A stretch of DNA of 64,000 nucleotides from Candidatus Falkowbacteria bacterium CG10_big_fil_rev_8_21_14_0_10_37_14 (GTDB taxonomy: Bacteria > Patescibacteriota > Patescibacteriia > Patescibacteriales > Patescibacteriaceae). Location of the stretch: positions 1 to 64,000 of the forward strand of contig PFAM01000023.1 of the NCBI GenBank assembly GCA_002778705.1, written 5' to 3'. Each line of letters opens with the position of its first letter. Within the stretch, counting starts at the first letter, position 1. The position numbers and the translations under genes were made by a program. Shown here in pieces: positions 39,554-48,272 of this stretch. A model generated the notes under the pieces. That model was given only the letters and a program-made list of their open reading frames with translations. It was not told where the DNA came from and did no database searches.

Positions 39554-40606
39554 ATGAAAATAGCTCAATTAGTCTCTTGTTTAAATGCTGTTTCTCCAAA
39601 AGCCACTAATGCTATTTATAGCCATGTTAGTTCTTTGTGTGACGGCCTATTTGTTAGAGGCCATAGCGTCGATCTTTATGGTGCTGGCAATTCACAAACT
39701 AAAGCCAACTTATATTCTGTTTATCCTTTAGACTTAACAAGCTCACCAGAGGTATCGGACAGACAACGAGGTTTTTATTTAAAATTATTAATTTCTAAGT
39801 GTTATCAAAATGCTAAGAAATATGACTTAATTCATTCCCACTTTAGTGTGCTTAGTTCTTTTTATCAGCCTCTAGTTAAAACGCCTACTGTTATTTCGGT
39901 CCACAGCCCTATTAATAATGATATTAAGACGTTTATGTTGGAACATAAACACATTCCTTATATTTCTTTTTCTTTGGCCCAGAGAAAACAACTGCCAGAG
40001 CTTAATTGGTATGCTAATATTTATCATGGTGTGGATGTAAAAAGGTTTGCTTTTAATCCTACGCCTAAAGATTATTTTTTATATCTAGGACGAGTTACTG
40101 AAGATAAAGGGGCTCATTTGGCTATTGAAGCTGCCAAGCAAGCTGGTGTCACATTGGTTATTGCTGGACGCACTTATCAAAATGAAGGTTATTGGCAAAC
40201 TCATATTGAAAAACACATTAATGGTACAAGTGTTAGATATATTGGCGAACAGGGATCTGCAGAAAAAATTACTTGGCTACAAAACGCCAAGGCACTTTTA
40301 TTTCCAACCCAGGTAGAGGAGGTTTTTGGCTATGCCATGATTGAGGCTATGTCTTGTGGTACACCGGTGATTGGCTGGGACAGCGGAGCTATCCCAGAGG
40401 TTATTCAAGAGTTTAAGAGTGGTTATGTAGTTAAGAGCGTGGCCGAAATGGTCGAAGCTATTAATAATATTGATAAAATTAGTCGAGAAGAAACCCGCAA
40501 ACGGGTTGAAATGTATTTTAGTGTTAAAAAAATGGTTTCAGGTTACGAAAAAGTTTATCAAAGAATTATTGATGACAATAATTTTAAAAAAAATAAAAAA
40601 GTTTGA
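39554..40606 (+). CDS. glycosyltransferase family 4
   Basis: 350 residues with clear GT4 features: a start MKIAQLVSCLNAVSP, HSHFSVLSSFY, NIYHGVDVKRF, the donor-binding strand FLYLGRVTEDKGAH and the terminal segment VEEVFGYAMIEAMSCGTPV with the EX7E-like catalytic glutamates. Cytosolic, membrane-peripheral, probably acting on a polyprenol-linked glycan. It is translationally coupled to the preceding glycosyltransferase (1-nt gap) and ends at a TGA that overlaps the -35 region of the next promoter. Confidence 0.9.
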   Translation: MKIAQLVSCLNAVSPKATNAIYSHVSSLCDGLFVRGHSVDLYGAGNSQTKANLYSVYPLDLTSSPEVSDRQRGFYLKLLISKCYQNAKKYDLIHSHFSVLSSFYQPLVKTPTVISVHSPINNDIKTFMLEHKHIPYISFSLAQRKQLPELNWYANIYHGVDVKRFAFNPTPKDYFLYLGRVTEDKGAHLAIEAAKQAGVTLVIAGRTYQNEGYWQTHIEKHINGTSVRYIGEQGSAEKITWLQNAKALLFPTQVEEVFGYAMIEAMSCGTPVIGWDSGAIPEVIQEFKSGYVVKSVAEMVEAINNIDKISREETRKRVEMYFSVKKMVSGYEKVYQRIIDDNNFKKNKKV

Positions 40607-40631
40607 CGGCTTACTCAAGACAAGGTAAAAT
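40603..40631 (+). promoter_or_regulatory. promoter TTGACG-17-TAAAAT
   Basis: TTGACG at 40603-40608 and TAAAAT at 40626-40631, spacer 17; the next gene starts at 40663. Confidence 0.6.
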
Positions 40632-40662
40632 ATAAAAAGCTAACTTATAATTATTTTGGTAT

Positions 40663-41379
40663 ATGAGTATTTTCTCTCAATTATTTAGCTCTAGTGCTTC
40701 TACTCAAAACTATTCCTTCTCGGTTACAGGTGAAGAAAAAAACGATCTCTGCACTTCAGTTGTTAATCATTCTTCCATACAACCAGGCTTTTATTTTTTA
40801 TTAGCCGTAGCTACTTTTATTGTTTCTGTCGGTTTAATTAAGGACAGTTGGCCATTATTAATTGGGGGTATGTTGGTTGCTCCCTTATTGTCACCAATTT
40901 TGTTTATTTCCCTATCACTTACCATTCTGAACAGCAAGGTTTTTTTAAGATCTATTTTAGTCTTTATTCTTTCTGCCATCGCTTCTTTTATCGTCTCAGC
41001 TTTAATTGGCGTGTTTACTAATGTTAATATAGAAAGTATTGATGTTATTAAAAGAATTAATACCTTTGATTTATCAACTTTTTTAGTGCCGGTGGTAGCT
41101 GGCGCGGCCGCTAGTTATGCTTTGGCTAAAAAAGGCTTAAGCGACGCTTTACCTGGCGTGGCTGTTACTGTCACACTTTTACCGCCATTAGCTGCTATGG
41201 GACTAACTTTTGTAGCTGGTCAATATGAAATGTTTAGCAGATCTTTATTGGTGTATTTTTTAAATGTTTTTGGGATTATTCTTGGCAGCCTGATTATATT
41301 TTTGTTATTAGGTTTTCATAAATCAGAGAAAGCTGTCGTTAAACAAGTCGAAATATCTAAGCATCCAGTTAACAATTAA
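40663..41379 (+). CDS. DUF389 membrane protein
   Basis: 238 residues with about six membrane helices. The segment LIGGMLVAPLLSPILFISLSL and the later VTVTLLPPLAAMG are characteristic of the DUF389/TIGR00341 family. The function of this family is unknown; a transporter is suspected. Its own promoter is present upstream. A short gap (9 nt) separates it from the next membrane gene, so the two are probably co-transcribed. Confidence 0.85.
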   Translation: MSIFSQLFSSSASTQNYSFSVTGEEKNDLCTSVVNHSSIQPGFYFLLAVATFIVSVGLIKDSWPLLIGGMLVAPLLSPILFISLSLTILNSKVFLRSILVFILSAIASFIVSALIGVFTNVNIESIDVIKRINTFDLSTFLVPVVAGAAASYALAKKGLSDALPGVAVTVTLLPPLAAMGLTFVAGQYEMFSRSLLVYFLNVFGIILGSLIIFLLLGFHKSEKAVVKQVEISKHPVNN

Positions 41380-41388
41380 CAACATTTT

Positions 41389-41847
41389 ATGAATCTAAAA
41401 TTTTTGTTTTCCGTGCTTAATATTTTAATACTCTGTGTTATTATTGCTACGGTCAGTATTTTTGTTGTTAATAATACTTTTTGGATTGGCCCGGCTATGC
41501 TTATGTTGGCTATTCTTTGTGTTGTTTCTTTAGTACCGTTTAAAGTTAACATTAAAGAAATTTTACCCGATATTATTTTTGGTGTCATTGACAATGGTAT
41601 TTTAGCTATTTTTGCTATTTTTGGTGCTCACTTTGCCGGTGTGGCAGGGGCTATTATTGGTGGTGTTGTTGGCAATTCTGTTACTGACGGTATTGCTGGT
41701 ATTTTTGAGGGCCACACAGCAGAACGTCTCAGGTTAAGAGCTGTGCTAGAAGAAAGAACTATGTTAAAATCATCGGTTGGTAAAATGGCAGGGTGTCTTC
41801 TAGGGGCTGGTTTGATTTTAATAGCCAATAGTATAATTAAGTTTTAA
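41389..41847 (+). CDS. small membrane protein with glycine-rich helices
   Basis: 152 residues, four or five membrane helices; the third and fourth are glycine-rich (HFAGVAGAIIGGVVGNSV), suggesting tight helix packing. The loop after it is charged (RLRLRAVLEERTM). I do not recognise a family. It lies 9 nt after the DUF389 gene and 26 nt before a TspO-like gene. Confidence 0.72.
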   Translation: MNLKFLFSVLNILILCVIIATVSIFVVNNTFWIGPAMLMLAILCVVSLVPFKVNIKEILPDIIFGVIDNGILAIFAIFGAHFAGVAGAIIGGVVGNSVTDGIAGIFEGHTAERLRLRAVLEERTMLKSSVGKMAGCLLGAGLILIANSIIKF

Positions 41848-41873
41848 TTTCTTTACTTTAAATATTATAAATT

Positions 41874-42269
41874 ATGAATACTTACAATTGGTATTCGCAG
41901 TTAATTAAACCATCGTGGGCACCACCAGCTTGGCTGTTTGGCCCGGCTTGGAGTTTCTTGTATCTTTTAATTATTATTTCTTTCAGCCAAGTCTTTGTTT
42001 TATTAGCACAAAAGCGTATTACCTGGATAGTTGCCTTGCCTTTTATATTCAACATTTTTTTTAATCTGGCCTTCACGCCTTTACAGTTTGGATTAAAAAA
42101 TAATTTATTAGCTGCTATTGATATTTCTTTAATTTTAATAACGCTTATCTGGGCCATGATAGTTATCTGGCCTCACGTTCGCTGGATTACTTATCTCCAA
42201 GTTCCTTATTTACTTTGGGTGTCATTTGCCACTGCTTTACAATTTACCGTTACCTTTCTTAATAAATAA
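41874..42269 (+). CDS. tspO: TspO/MBR-family tryptophan-rich sensory protein
   Basis: 131 residues with five membrane helices and many tryptophans. The segment WYSQLIKPSWAPPAWLFGPA is the family signature (Wx2LxKPxWxPPxxxFGPxW), followed by a second part with NIFFNLAFTPLQFGLKN. TspO proteins bind porphyrins or other tetrapyrroles and respond to oxygen or stress. The amino-terminal NTYNWYSQ begins at the ATG 41874. It closes the DUF389 operon. Confidence 0.92.
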   Translation: MNTYNWYSQLIKPSWAPPAWLFGPAWSFLYLLIIISFSQVFVLLAQKRITWIVALPFIFNIFFNLAFTPLQFGLKNNLLAAIDISLILITLIWAMIVIWPHVRWITYLQVPYLLWVSFATALQFTVTFLNK

Positions 42270-42366
42270 ACAACCATCTTTAATTAAAATTTATAAAGTA
42301 CAAGTAATGTTTTAGGCTAATATTAAACATTTAATTAATAATATTTTAATACTTTAGTTTATGTGC

Positions 42367-42416
42367 TATAATAAACATATAATAATTAAGGAGACGACAT
42401 TTTAATAAAAGTCTCC
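42367..42416 (+). promoter_or_regulatory. extended -10 promoter and 5' UTR hairpin
   Basis: TGC then TATAAT at 42367-42372. Downstream GGAGAC (42390-42395) pairs with GTCTCC (42411-42416); the only Shine-Dalgarno-like sequence (AAGGAG, 42388-42393) is partly within this stem, 10 nt or more from the ATG at 42426. Confidence 0.5.
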
Positions 42417-42425
42417 AAAACATTT

Positions 42426-43223
42426 ATGAAAAAAACGTTAATTGCTATTTTAATGGCCATGCTGGTTTTACCAGCCATTGCTCTAACGGCTAGAGCTGAA
42501 GATGATAGTAACAATATGATGCCGACCCTTTACACTCAAGAAATAACTTCAGAATCAACGCTTATTTCTGAGCCAGAAGAAGAAAAAATTCCTAATCCGG
42601 GAGAGATTAAAAATTTTACAAGAATTAAAAAAGTTGGCAACGCTCTTTACGGTATTCGTCGTGTTAATAGTATGATAAATAATAGTCGAGAACAAAGATT
42701 GGACAATAATTCTAGGCAAGGTTCTCTATTAACAGACAAGCAACGAGAAGTAAATCATGATAACCTGGTCAATAATGCCACTGAAGAAAAGATTTTAAGT
42801 TTAGAGGATGTTCGATATTTTACCAAGATTCGTAAAATCGGCACATCTCTTTATGGAATCAGAATGAATATCCAAGGTGCTACTGTTATCTCAGCTGATG
42901 CTATTGCCTGCGTCAAAACAGCTATGATTAAAAAAGATAGAGCAGTGTTAGATGCTTTTGATGCTTATATCAGTACAACTCTAGATTCCATGGCCACCAG
43001 AAGTTCTGCCCAGTTAGACGCCTTAGATATCACGGTTAACGCTGACAGGGCAAAAGCTATGAATGCTGCTATTATTGCTAATAAGAAAGCCAAGGAAGAA
43101 GCTAGTCGTTTACGAAACCAAAGTGTTAAAACTGCTAACGATACTTACAAAACGGATTTGAAATCTTGTCGAGTTAATATCGGTGATGATTTAGATACCT
43201 CTGTTGTCGATTCTAGTCTATAA
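42426..43223 (+). CDS. secreted protein with internal repeat
   Basis: 265 residues. Signal peptide MKKTLIAILMAMLVLPAIAL with a cut near ARAE at residue 25. Two similar blocks of about 25 residues, FTRIKKVGNALYGIRRV and FTKIRKIGTSLYGIRMN, begin near residues 60 and 137. A helical C-terminal part with probable coiled coil follows (MTKDAKAMNAAIIANKKAKE-like spacing). It is followed by an intrinsic terminator. I do not recognise a family; it could be a cell-surface or periplasmic structural protein. Confidence 0.7.
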   Translation: MKKTLIAILMAMLVLPAIALTARAEDDSNNMMPTLYTQEITSESTLISEPEEEKIPNPGEIKNFTRIKKVGNALYGIRRVNSMINNSREQRLDNNSRQGSLLTDKQREVNHDNLVNNATEEKILSLEDVRYFTKIRKIGTSLYGIRMNIQGATVISADAIACVKTAMIKKDRAVLDAFDAYISTTLDSMATRSSAQLDALDITVNADRAKAMNAAIIANKKAKEEASRLRNQSVKTANDTYKTDLKSCRVNIGDDLDTSVVDSSL

Positions 43224-43246
43224 CAGCCAGTTATAAAACAAGGTTT

Positions 43247-43283
43247 AAAAACATCGTCCGTATGTAGTTTGGGCGATGTTTTT
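43247..43283 (+). terminator. intrinsic terminator
   Basis: AAAACATCGTCC (43247-43259) pairs with GGGCGATGTTTT (43271-43282) followed by Ts. Confidence 0.8.
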
Positions 43284-43425
43284 AAGTTTAATTAATAGGG
43301 GTTTATGAAAATAGCTTGATAATATAGGAATATTACCCTATGCTTTAGATAGAGATATTAATAACTTGTTCTAAGTTCTTTAAAAATGACTAGTTAAAAT
43401 ATTATAAACAAATTAGAGGTAGGTC

Positions 43426-44877
43426 ATGAAGCACCCAGGTTTTAGAATTAAAATAAAAGATCTTAAAGATCTTTACTATGATTTTTTATCAGAAGGTGAT
43501 ACTGATGAATATGTCTTAGGATCTTTGCTACTAAAAAATCGTCCTTTTGATTGTATGGAAGTCTTAGGCAATAAAACAAAGAATTATTTCTCTATAGCCT
43601 TTTCATTAGAAGCTACTAGAAAAGATTATAACTATTGGTTTTTTGAAGAATTGCAAATCCCTATAAAGTTTTTAGCAGCTTCTGGTGAATACAAGCTTCA
43701 GGCCGGTCAAACTAAAGATCTGATTATCGTTTTAGATGAAAATGATGCAGCTGAAATGTGTATAGAAAATTATTATGGTACTATTTTTATTAGCTTTGGT
43801 TTTGAAAAAACGCCAGCTAAAAAAATAATAAACATTAATAATTTTCAGAGCCAATTGTTAAAAATAAGTAATCTGGTCCAACAAGTGGTTGTTGGTATCT
43901 GCAGAGCACAAAACATTAGAGTGCCTAAAGAAACTTTAATGCTAGTTTCTCAATCAGAAGCTATTAGTGCTTATGATAAAAATTCTACTGACCAGCAGCC
44001 TAGTAGTGCGACGCAAATTAAAAAAAAGACCAGCGTTATTTTGCCAATCGAGAAACCAAAACACGGTTTTGATTTTATCGGTGGCCAAGCTAAAGCCAAG
44101 AGTGAGCTTCAGGCCATCGCAGAGTCAATGAAACACCCAAGCGTTTATCAAGATTGGGGGACCAGACCAATAAAGGGTATTCTTTTAGAGGGGCCGAGTG
44201 GCACAGGTAAAACTATTTTAGCTGGCGCTTTAGCTAATGCTGTGGAGGCTAATTTTTACAACATTAAAACCAGTGAAATTTTTACCATGTGGTACGGAGA
44301 GTCTGCTAATAATATTCAAAAAATCTTTGATGCCGCCAAAGAGGCTATAAAAAGCTCAGGTAAACCATCAATTTTATTTTTTGATGAAGTGGACGCTTTA
44401 ACTGGTAGTCGTGACCATATGCACGAAGAAAGTCAGAGGGTAATTAATGTTATTTTAACCAATCTTGATGGCTTAGAACCTAGTGTTGGTTTAACAGTGG
44501 TAACAGCTACTAATAGACTTGACGCTATAGATTCAACGTTTTTACGCCCTGGACGTATTGACAGAATAGTTCAAGTTCCCTTGCCTGATGCACAGGGGAG
44601 GCGAGATATTTTTTCTATACACATTAATGCTTGTGAAGCGACAGCTCAGCGCACCTTGTTTGATGTAGCTTCTTTTGACTGGCCGTTGATAAGTGAAAAA
44701 ACCGAAGATATAAGTGGTGCTGAAATTGCTGAAATTGTTAGGCGAGTATTAGAAGCTAAAGCCAGAGAAGAGATTTATACAGGTTCTAGGCCGAAACTAG
44801 CAGACAATTGTGATTTACTTCAACAGATTAAATTTTATGAAAAACGATCCAATGGTAAAACTATTGGCTTTGTGTAA
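43426..44877 (+). CDS. AAA ATPase of the FtsH/katanin-like type
   Basis: 483 residues. The N-terminal 200 residues are not recognisable. The AAA module starts near 215 (FDFIGGQAKAKSELQAI): Walker A GPSGTGKT near 256, Walker B ILFFDEVDAL near 315, sensor-1 TATNRLDAID, and SRH ATPase segment FLRPGRIDRIV with the arginine finger. The C-terminal lid follows. There is no membrane helix and no zinc HEXXH site, so it is not FtsH itself. It is a single-gene unit with a GAGG Shine-Dalgarno sequence and its own terminator. Substrate or partner unknown. Confidence 0.88.
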   Translation: MKHPGFRIKIKDLKDLYYDFLSEGDTDEYVLGSLLLKNRPFDCMEVLGNKTKNYFSIAFSLEATRKDYNYWFFEELQIPIKFLAASGEYKLQAGQTKDLIIVLDENDAAEMCIENYYGTIFISFGFEKTPAKKIININNFQSQLLKISNLVQQVVVGICRAQNIRVPKETLMLVSQSEAISAYDKNSTDQQPSSATQIKKKTSVILPIEKPKHGFDFIGGQAKAKSELQAIAESMKHPSVYQDWGTRPIKGILLEGPSGTGKTILAGALANAVEANFYNIKTSEIFTMWYGESANNIQKIFDAAKEAIKSSGKPSILFFDEVDALTGSRDHMHEESQRVINVILTNLDGLEPSVGLTVVTATNRLDAIDSTFLRPGRIDRIVQVPLPDAQGRRDIFSIHINACEATAQRTLFDVASFDWPLISEKTEDISGAEIAEIVRRVLEAKAREEIYTGSRPKLADNCDLLQQIKFYEKRSNGKTIGFV

Positions 44878-44894
44878 ATAACTAAGATGTACAC

Positions 44895-44926
44895 AAAAAA
44901 AGACGGATAAAATATCCGTCTTTTTT
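44895..44926. terminator. bidirectional intrinsic terminator
   Basis: AAAAAAGACGGATA pairs with TATCCGTCTTTTTT, between the AAA ATPase and the convergent cold-shock gene. Confidence 0.85.
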
Positions 44927-44937
44927 AATGAAAGAAT

Positions 44938-45135
44938 TTAGGCCTTCTGGACATTGACAGCGTTAGGACCTTTAGGGGACTGCTCGCTTTCAAAAGTCAC
45001 ATTGTCACCTTCTTGGATTTCGTCAAAAGTGACGCCAACCAAAGAGTTGCTGTGGAAGAATAAATCTTTGTCTTGACCTTCAGGGGTGATGAAACCAAAA
45101 CCCTTGTCAGTCTTCTTTTTGATTACTCCGTTCAT
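44938..45135 (-). CDS. cspA: cold-shock domain protein (CspA family)
   Basis: A 65-residue OB-fold RNA/DNA-binding protein. RNP1 KGFGFITPE and RNP2 [10 protein letters not shown] are intact, with the terminal [17 protein letters not shown], all usual for the family. It acts as an RNA chaperone in the cytosol. The promoter lies about 80 nt upstream of the start codon, so the mRNA has a long 5' UTR, as is normal in cold-shock genes. Convergent with the AAA ATPase. Confidence 0.97.
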   Translation of the reverse strand: MNGVIKKKTDKGFGFITPEGQDKDLFFHSNSLVGVTFDEIQEGDNVTFESEQSPKGPNAVNVQKA

Positions 45136-45419
45136 ACGAATAGAATGAGTTTGTAAAAGTGTAAGTTTAAAAAATTTTTGTGAAACTCGACGATTTTTCT
45201 AAAATAATTTACTACGATTCCAGTGTAGCATATAATTTGAGAATTGTCAATGTGGTTATATTTTACACAAAAATATGTTAAACCTGCTCTAAAAAATTAT
45301 CTATTTTTTAAGGTTTATCTTTCATATCAAGATATTGTGTGTTTTTTTCTTTTATGTGCTATAATGAACTAATAAAAATTTTACAAACTCCGATACGCAT
45401 CGAGTGATAAATATTATTT
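45136..45419. other. intergenic region between divergent cspA and dehydrogenase genes
   Basis: Contains the cspA promoter at 45222-45250 on the minus strand and, on the plus strand, TGC then TATAAT at 45360-45365 (extended -10, weak -35) for the gene at 45420. Nothing else recognised. Confidence 0.6.
45222..45250 (-). promoter_or_regulatory. cspA promoter TTGACA-17-TACACT
   Basis: On the minus strand TTGACA (45250-45245) and TACACT (45227-45222) are separated by 17 bp, with TGC before the -10 box. The leader is about 80 nt. Confidence 0.72.
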
Positions 45420-46418
45420 ATGAAAATAGCAATTTTTGACACCAAGCCATGGGAAAAAAAGATGATGATTAAAGAACTTAAAAAACATAGTCTTTCTTTT
45501 TTCGACACACCGTTGCATGAAACGCCTCTTAAAGACTTTGTCGATGCGGAAGTCATTTCCATGTTCGTTTCTTCTAAGGTTCCAAGCGAAATTATCAACA
45601 AGCTTCCCAAGTTAAAATTAATTGCTACTCGTTCCACTGGCTTTGATCACATCGACTTAAAAACCGCTACCAAGCGTAAGGTGGCGGTGGTTGCGGTTCC
45701 TTCTTATGGTGAAAACACTGTAGCTGAACACGCCTTTGCTCTTATCTTATCATTATCCCGTAATATTCATAAATCATATCTTAGAACCATCCGTGAAGAC
45801 TATACCATCGAGGGTCTAAAGGGCTTTGATTTACAAAATAAAACTTTGGGCGTTATTGGTGCTGGTAAAATTGGTATGCACGCTATTCGTATCGCGCGTG
45901 GTTTCGGAATGGATGTTTTAGCTTGTGATGCTTGTCACAATGATTTTCTAGCGGAAACTCTTAATTTTAATTATGTGGAGCTTGAAGAATTACTTAATAA
46001 ATCCGATGTCATTACTATTCATGTTCCAGCCATACCAGAAACCTATCACCTCATTAACCGGAAAAACATTAAACAAATAAAAAAAGGCGCTATTTTAGTT
46101 AATACTGCTCGTGGTTCGATTATAGAAACTGAAGCTCTAATTGAGGCTTTAGATAAAAAAATCTTAGCTGGTGTTGGTTTAGATGTTTTAGAGGAGGAAG
46201 ATTTGATTATGGAAGAGAAACATTTAATTTGGCGCAAAACTAATGATGAAAAAATGGCCTCGCTAATTAAAAACCACATTTTGTTATCTAAAGACACTGT
46301 AGTTTTTACTCCTCATATTGGTTTTTACAGTCAAGAAGCTTGTGACCGTATCACTAAAACTACCATTGAAAATATTAATAATTTTACTGTGGGTAATTTA
46401 AAAAACTTAGTAAAATAA
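45420..46418 (+). CDS. ldhA: D-lactate dehydrogenase-like 2-hydroxyacid dehydrogenase
   Basis: 332 residues of the D-2-hydroxyacid dehydrogenase family; it reduces pyruvate to D-lactate with NADH. Cofactor-binding loop GVIGAGKIGMHAIRIARGFG near residues 142-161 with Asp for NAD. NTARGSIIETEALIEAL and FTPHIGFYSQEA supply the catalytic Arg and His regions. As many CPR cells lack respiration, this is probably the main route of NADH oxidation. ATG at 45420; no Shine-Dalgarno sequence. Confidence 0.9.
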   Translation: MKIAIFDTKPWEKKMMIKELKKHSLSFFDTPLHETPLKDFVDAEVISMFVSSKVPSEIINKLPKLKLIATRSTGFDHIDLKTATKRKVAVVAVPSYGENTVAEHAFALILSLSRNIHKSYLRTIREDYTIEGLKGFDLQNKTLGVIGAGKIGMHAIRIARGFGMDVLACDACHNDFLAETLNFNYVELEELLNKSDVITIHVPAIPETYHLINRKNIKQIKKGAILVNTARGSIIETEALIEALDKKILAGVGLDVLEEEDLIMEEKHLIWRKTNDEKMASLIKNHILLSKDTVVFTPHIGFYSQEACDRITKTTIENINNFTVGNLKNLVK

Positions 46419-46761
46419 ATCATTATTCAGCTAGCTGTACTTATAAAGGTGATAGTGCTTTTTGTTCATGGCTTAGTAAAAATTGCGGTTTAGTTGCGGC
46501 TAATGATATAAGTGCTAAGCGTCAAGGAGTCTGCCCTAAAGGTTAGTACATACCTAGGTATTCAGAATTCTTTGACTTATTATCAATGGTCATTGGCATT
46601 ACTTTGAAAGCAACTACTTTAGAAGATGATTTTGCTAGCACTTCTAGTTTCAAGTTTCTATTAGGCGGCTATGATGAATTAGTAAAGTAATAACACCCAA
46701 CATTCTCAATCTATTAAATAAGCCGTGATTATTGTAATCACGGCTTGGTTATTTTTAGGCT
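46419..46761. pseudogene. gap with two short gene remnants
   Basis: Two open fragments on the plus strand without starts. About 46423-46545 reads SCTYKGDSAFCSWLSKNCG...GVCPKG and ends at TAG, resembling a Cys-containing C-terminal end of a pilin-like or secreted protein. About 46563-46691 reads FFDLLSMVIGITLK...YDELVK and ends at TAA. Neither has a plausible start or Shine-Dalgarno sequence. I believe these are decayed genes. A stem at 46715-46750 (AGCCGTGATTA/TAATCACGGCT) serves as terminator for the minus-strand gene at 46762. Confidence 0.4.
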
Positions 46762-47691
46762 TTATTCAGGTTTATCTATAACAGTATCACCAGATAAAAT
46801 ATAGCTAGCTATTTCAGACAGTTCTCGATAATTTAGATCTTTTATTTTAGATGTTTTTCTTAGAACTTTTTTAATAAGCGGATTATCTCTGCCTACCATA
46901 GATTTTATGGCTGCTAATTTGGTGTACCAACAGTCGTCTTTAGTAAGACTTATTAAAGCTTCGTCAATTTTTTCGCTGACACGACCTCTCATAGCTTTGG
47001 CTGCAGCCCAACGGATACTTTCTAAATACTCAGTATTATTGCTTAGGAAACTGGTATTATTATTACCGAATTCACCTTCATTTTTAGAGGCCGCAATCAG
47101 CACCTCATCTATCGTCTGGCCTGGTCTGGTGCCCAGAGCTTTAAAGGCTTCTTGATGACGATTCCAACGCTTATCCATAGCACACTTGATTAAAGTTTGA
47201 TCAACCTCTGCTCCTGGACGCTTCGTTAGGGCCTCAATAGCTGGTGCTAAAATAAAAATTTGCTCACTCCAAACACTATCCATTAAGAATCCTGTAATCA
47301 TTTGGCCCGGCCTTTCAGCCAAGGTTTTAAAAATAACTTTAAAAATTTCATAGTCTGGCAACGCTTGATTGTTAATAACGAATTCCATTAAAAACAAATC
47401 TATTATTTTGCCTGGTCTAGAGCCGAGTTCTTTGATAATTGAGAGTTGGAGTGGTCCAGAGCTTTCTTTGGCCGCTGCTATTAAGGCTTGGTCAATTTCT
47501 GGACCAGTTCTTGTAAACAGCAATTCTATAGCAACTTCACGATTTGAAATAGCCTTTTTAGTTTTTGATATTATATTTATTAAAATATCTGTTGGCAAGT
47601 TCTTGAGAAATGCTAATAATTTATCCTTTTTTAGAACATTAGTTTGGTATTTCTTAACCAAAGAGACAAAACTCTTGATATCTATAGACAT
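46762..47691 (-). CDS. HEAT-like repeat protein with RPG motifs
   Basis: 309 residues, entirely helical in appearance. A motif of the form RPG-x-x-I/V-D/T-x-x-L/F recurs at intervals of about 30 to 38 residues: SRPGKIIDLFL, ERPGQMITGFL, KRPGAEVDQTL, TRPGQTIDEVL. This is a HEAT/armadillo-like solenoid for protein binding. It has a good AGGAG Shine-Dalgarno sequence 7 nt before the ATG at 47691. The partner is unknown. It is a single-gene unit on the minus strand. Confidence 0.75.
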   Translation of the reverse strand: MSIDIKSFVSLVKKYQTNVLKKDKLLAFLKNLPTDILINIISKTKKAISNREVAIELLFTRTGPEIDQALIAAAKESSGPLQLSIIKELGSRPGKIIDLFLMEFVINNQALPDYEIFKVIFKTLAERPGQMITGFLMDSVWSEQIFILAPAIEALTKRPGAEVDQTLIKCAMDKRWNRHQEAFKALGTRPGQTIDEVLIAASKNEGEFGNNNTSFLSNNTEYLESIRWAAAKAMRGRVSEKIDEALISLTKDDCWYTKLAAIKSMVGRDNPLIKKVLRKTSKIKDLNYRELSEIASYILSGDTVIDKPE

Positions 47692-47855
47692 AATAAAGCT
47701 CCTGATAAATTGTCAAAATACTATTATAAAATTTATTTATTTGTTACCATATAATAATTAGATTGTCAAATTAGTTCGTTCACAAGCATTTCATTTTTTT
47801 TACAGTTATGTTAAGGTTATTTGTAGTTAAGCTGAACTAGCTTTAATAAAATTTT

Positions 47856-48269
47856 ATGTTCAAAGAATTTAAAAAGTTTTTACTCCGTGGCAACGTTGTT
47901 GATCTGTCTGTTGGTGTTGTTGTTGGTGCTGCTTTCGGTTCGGTTGTTAGCGCTTTAGTTTCTGATTTGTTAACACCTTTTATTTCCGCTATCGCTAGAG
48001 TGCCAGATTTTAGTGCTTGGGCGTTTGCTATCAATGGTAGTAAATTTATGTACGGTCATTTTATTAATGCTATTGTTTCTTTTATTTTAATATCAGGAAG
48101 CATCTTTTTCTTTGTAGTGAAACCGATGAATATGCTCATCTCTCGTTCTCGTAAAGAAGCACCTTTAGATCCAACGACTAAAAAATGCCCAGAGTGTTTA
48201 GCTGAAGTCCCAATTGCCGCTAAACGTTGCCAACATTGTACCCAAGTGATTATTAAATCAGAAAAATAG
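47856..48269 (+). CDS. mscL: large-conductance mechanosensitive channel with C-terminal zinc ribbon
   Basis: MscL is a pentameric pressure-relief channel. The start FKEFKKFLLRGNVVDLSVGV and the first membrane helix are typical, as is the second helix (residues 68-90). The usual C-terminal helical bundle is replaced by a short basic linker (SRSRKEAP) and a four-cysteine zinc ribbon, CPEC and CQHC near 110 and 128. MscL with a C-terminal zinc ribbon occurs in other CPR and low-G+C bacteria. It overlaps no neighbour; a 3-nt gap leads to a nuclease gene. Confidence 0.95.
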   Translation: MFKEFKKFLLRGNVVDLSVGVVVGAAFGSVVSALVSDLLTPFISAIARVPDFSAWAFAINGSKFMYGHFINAIVSFILISGSIFFFVVKPMNMLISRSRKEAPLDPTTKKCPECLAEVPIAAKRCQHCTQVIIKSEK

Positions 48270-48272
48270 CCT

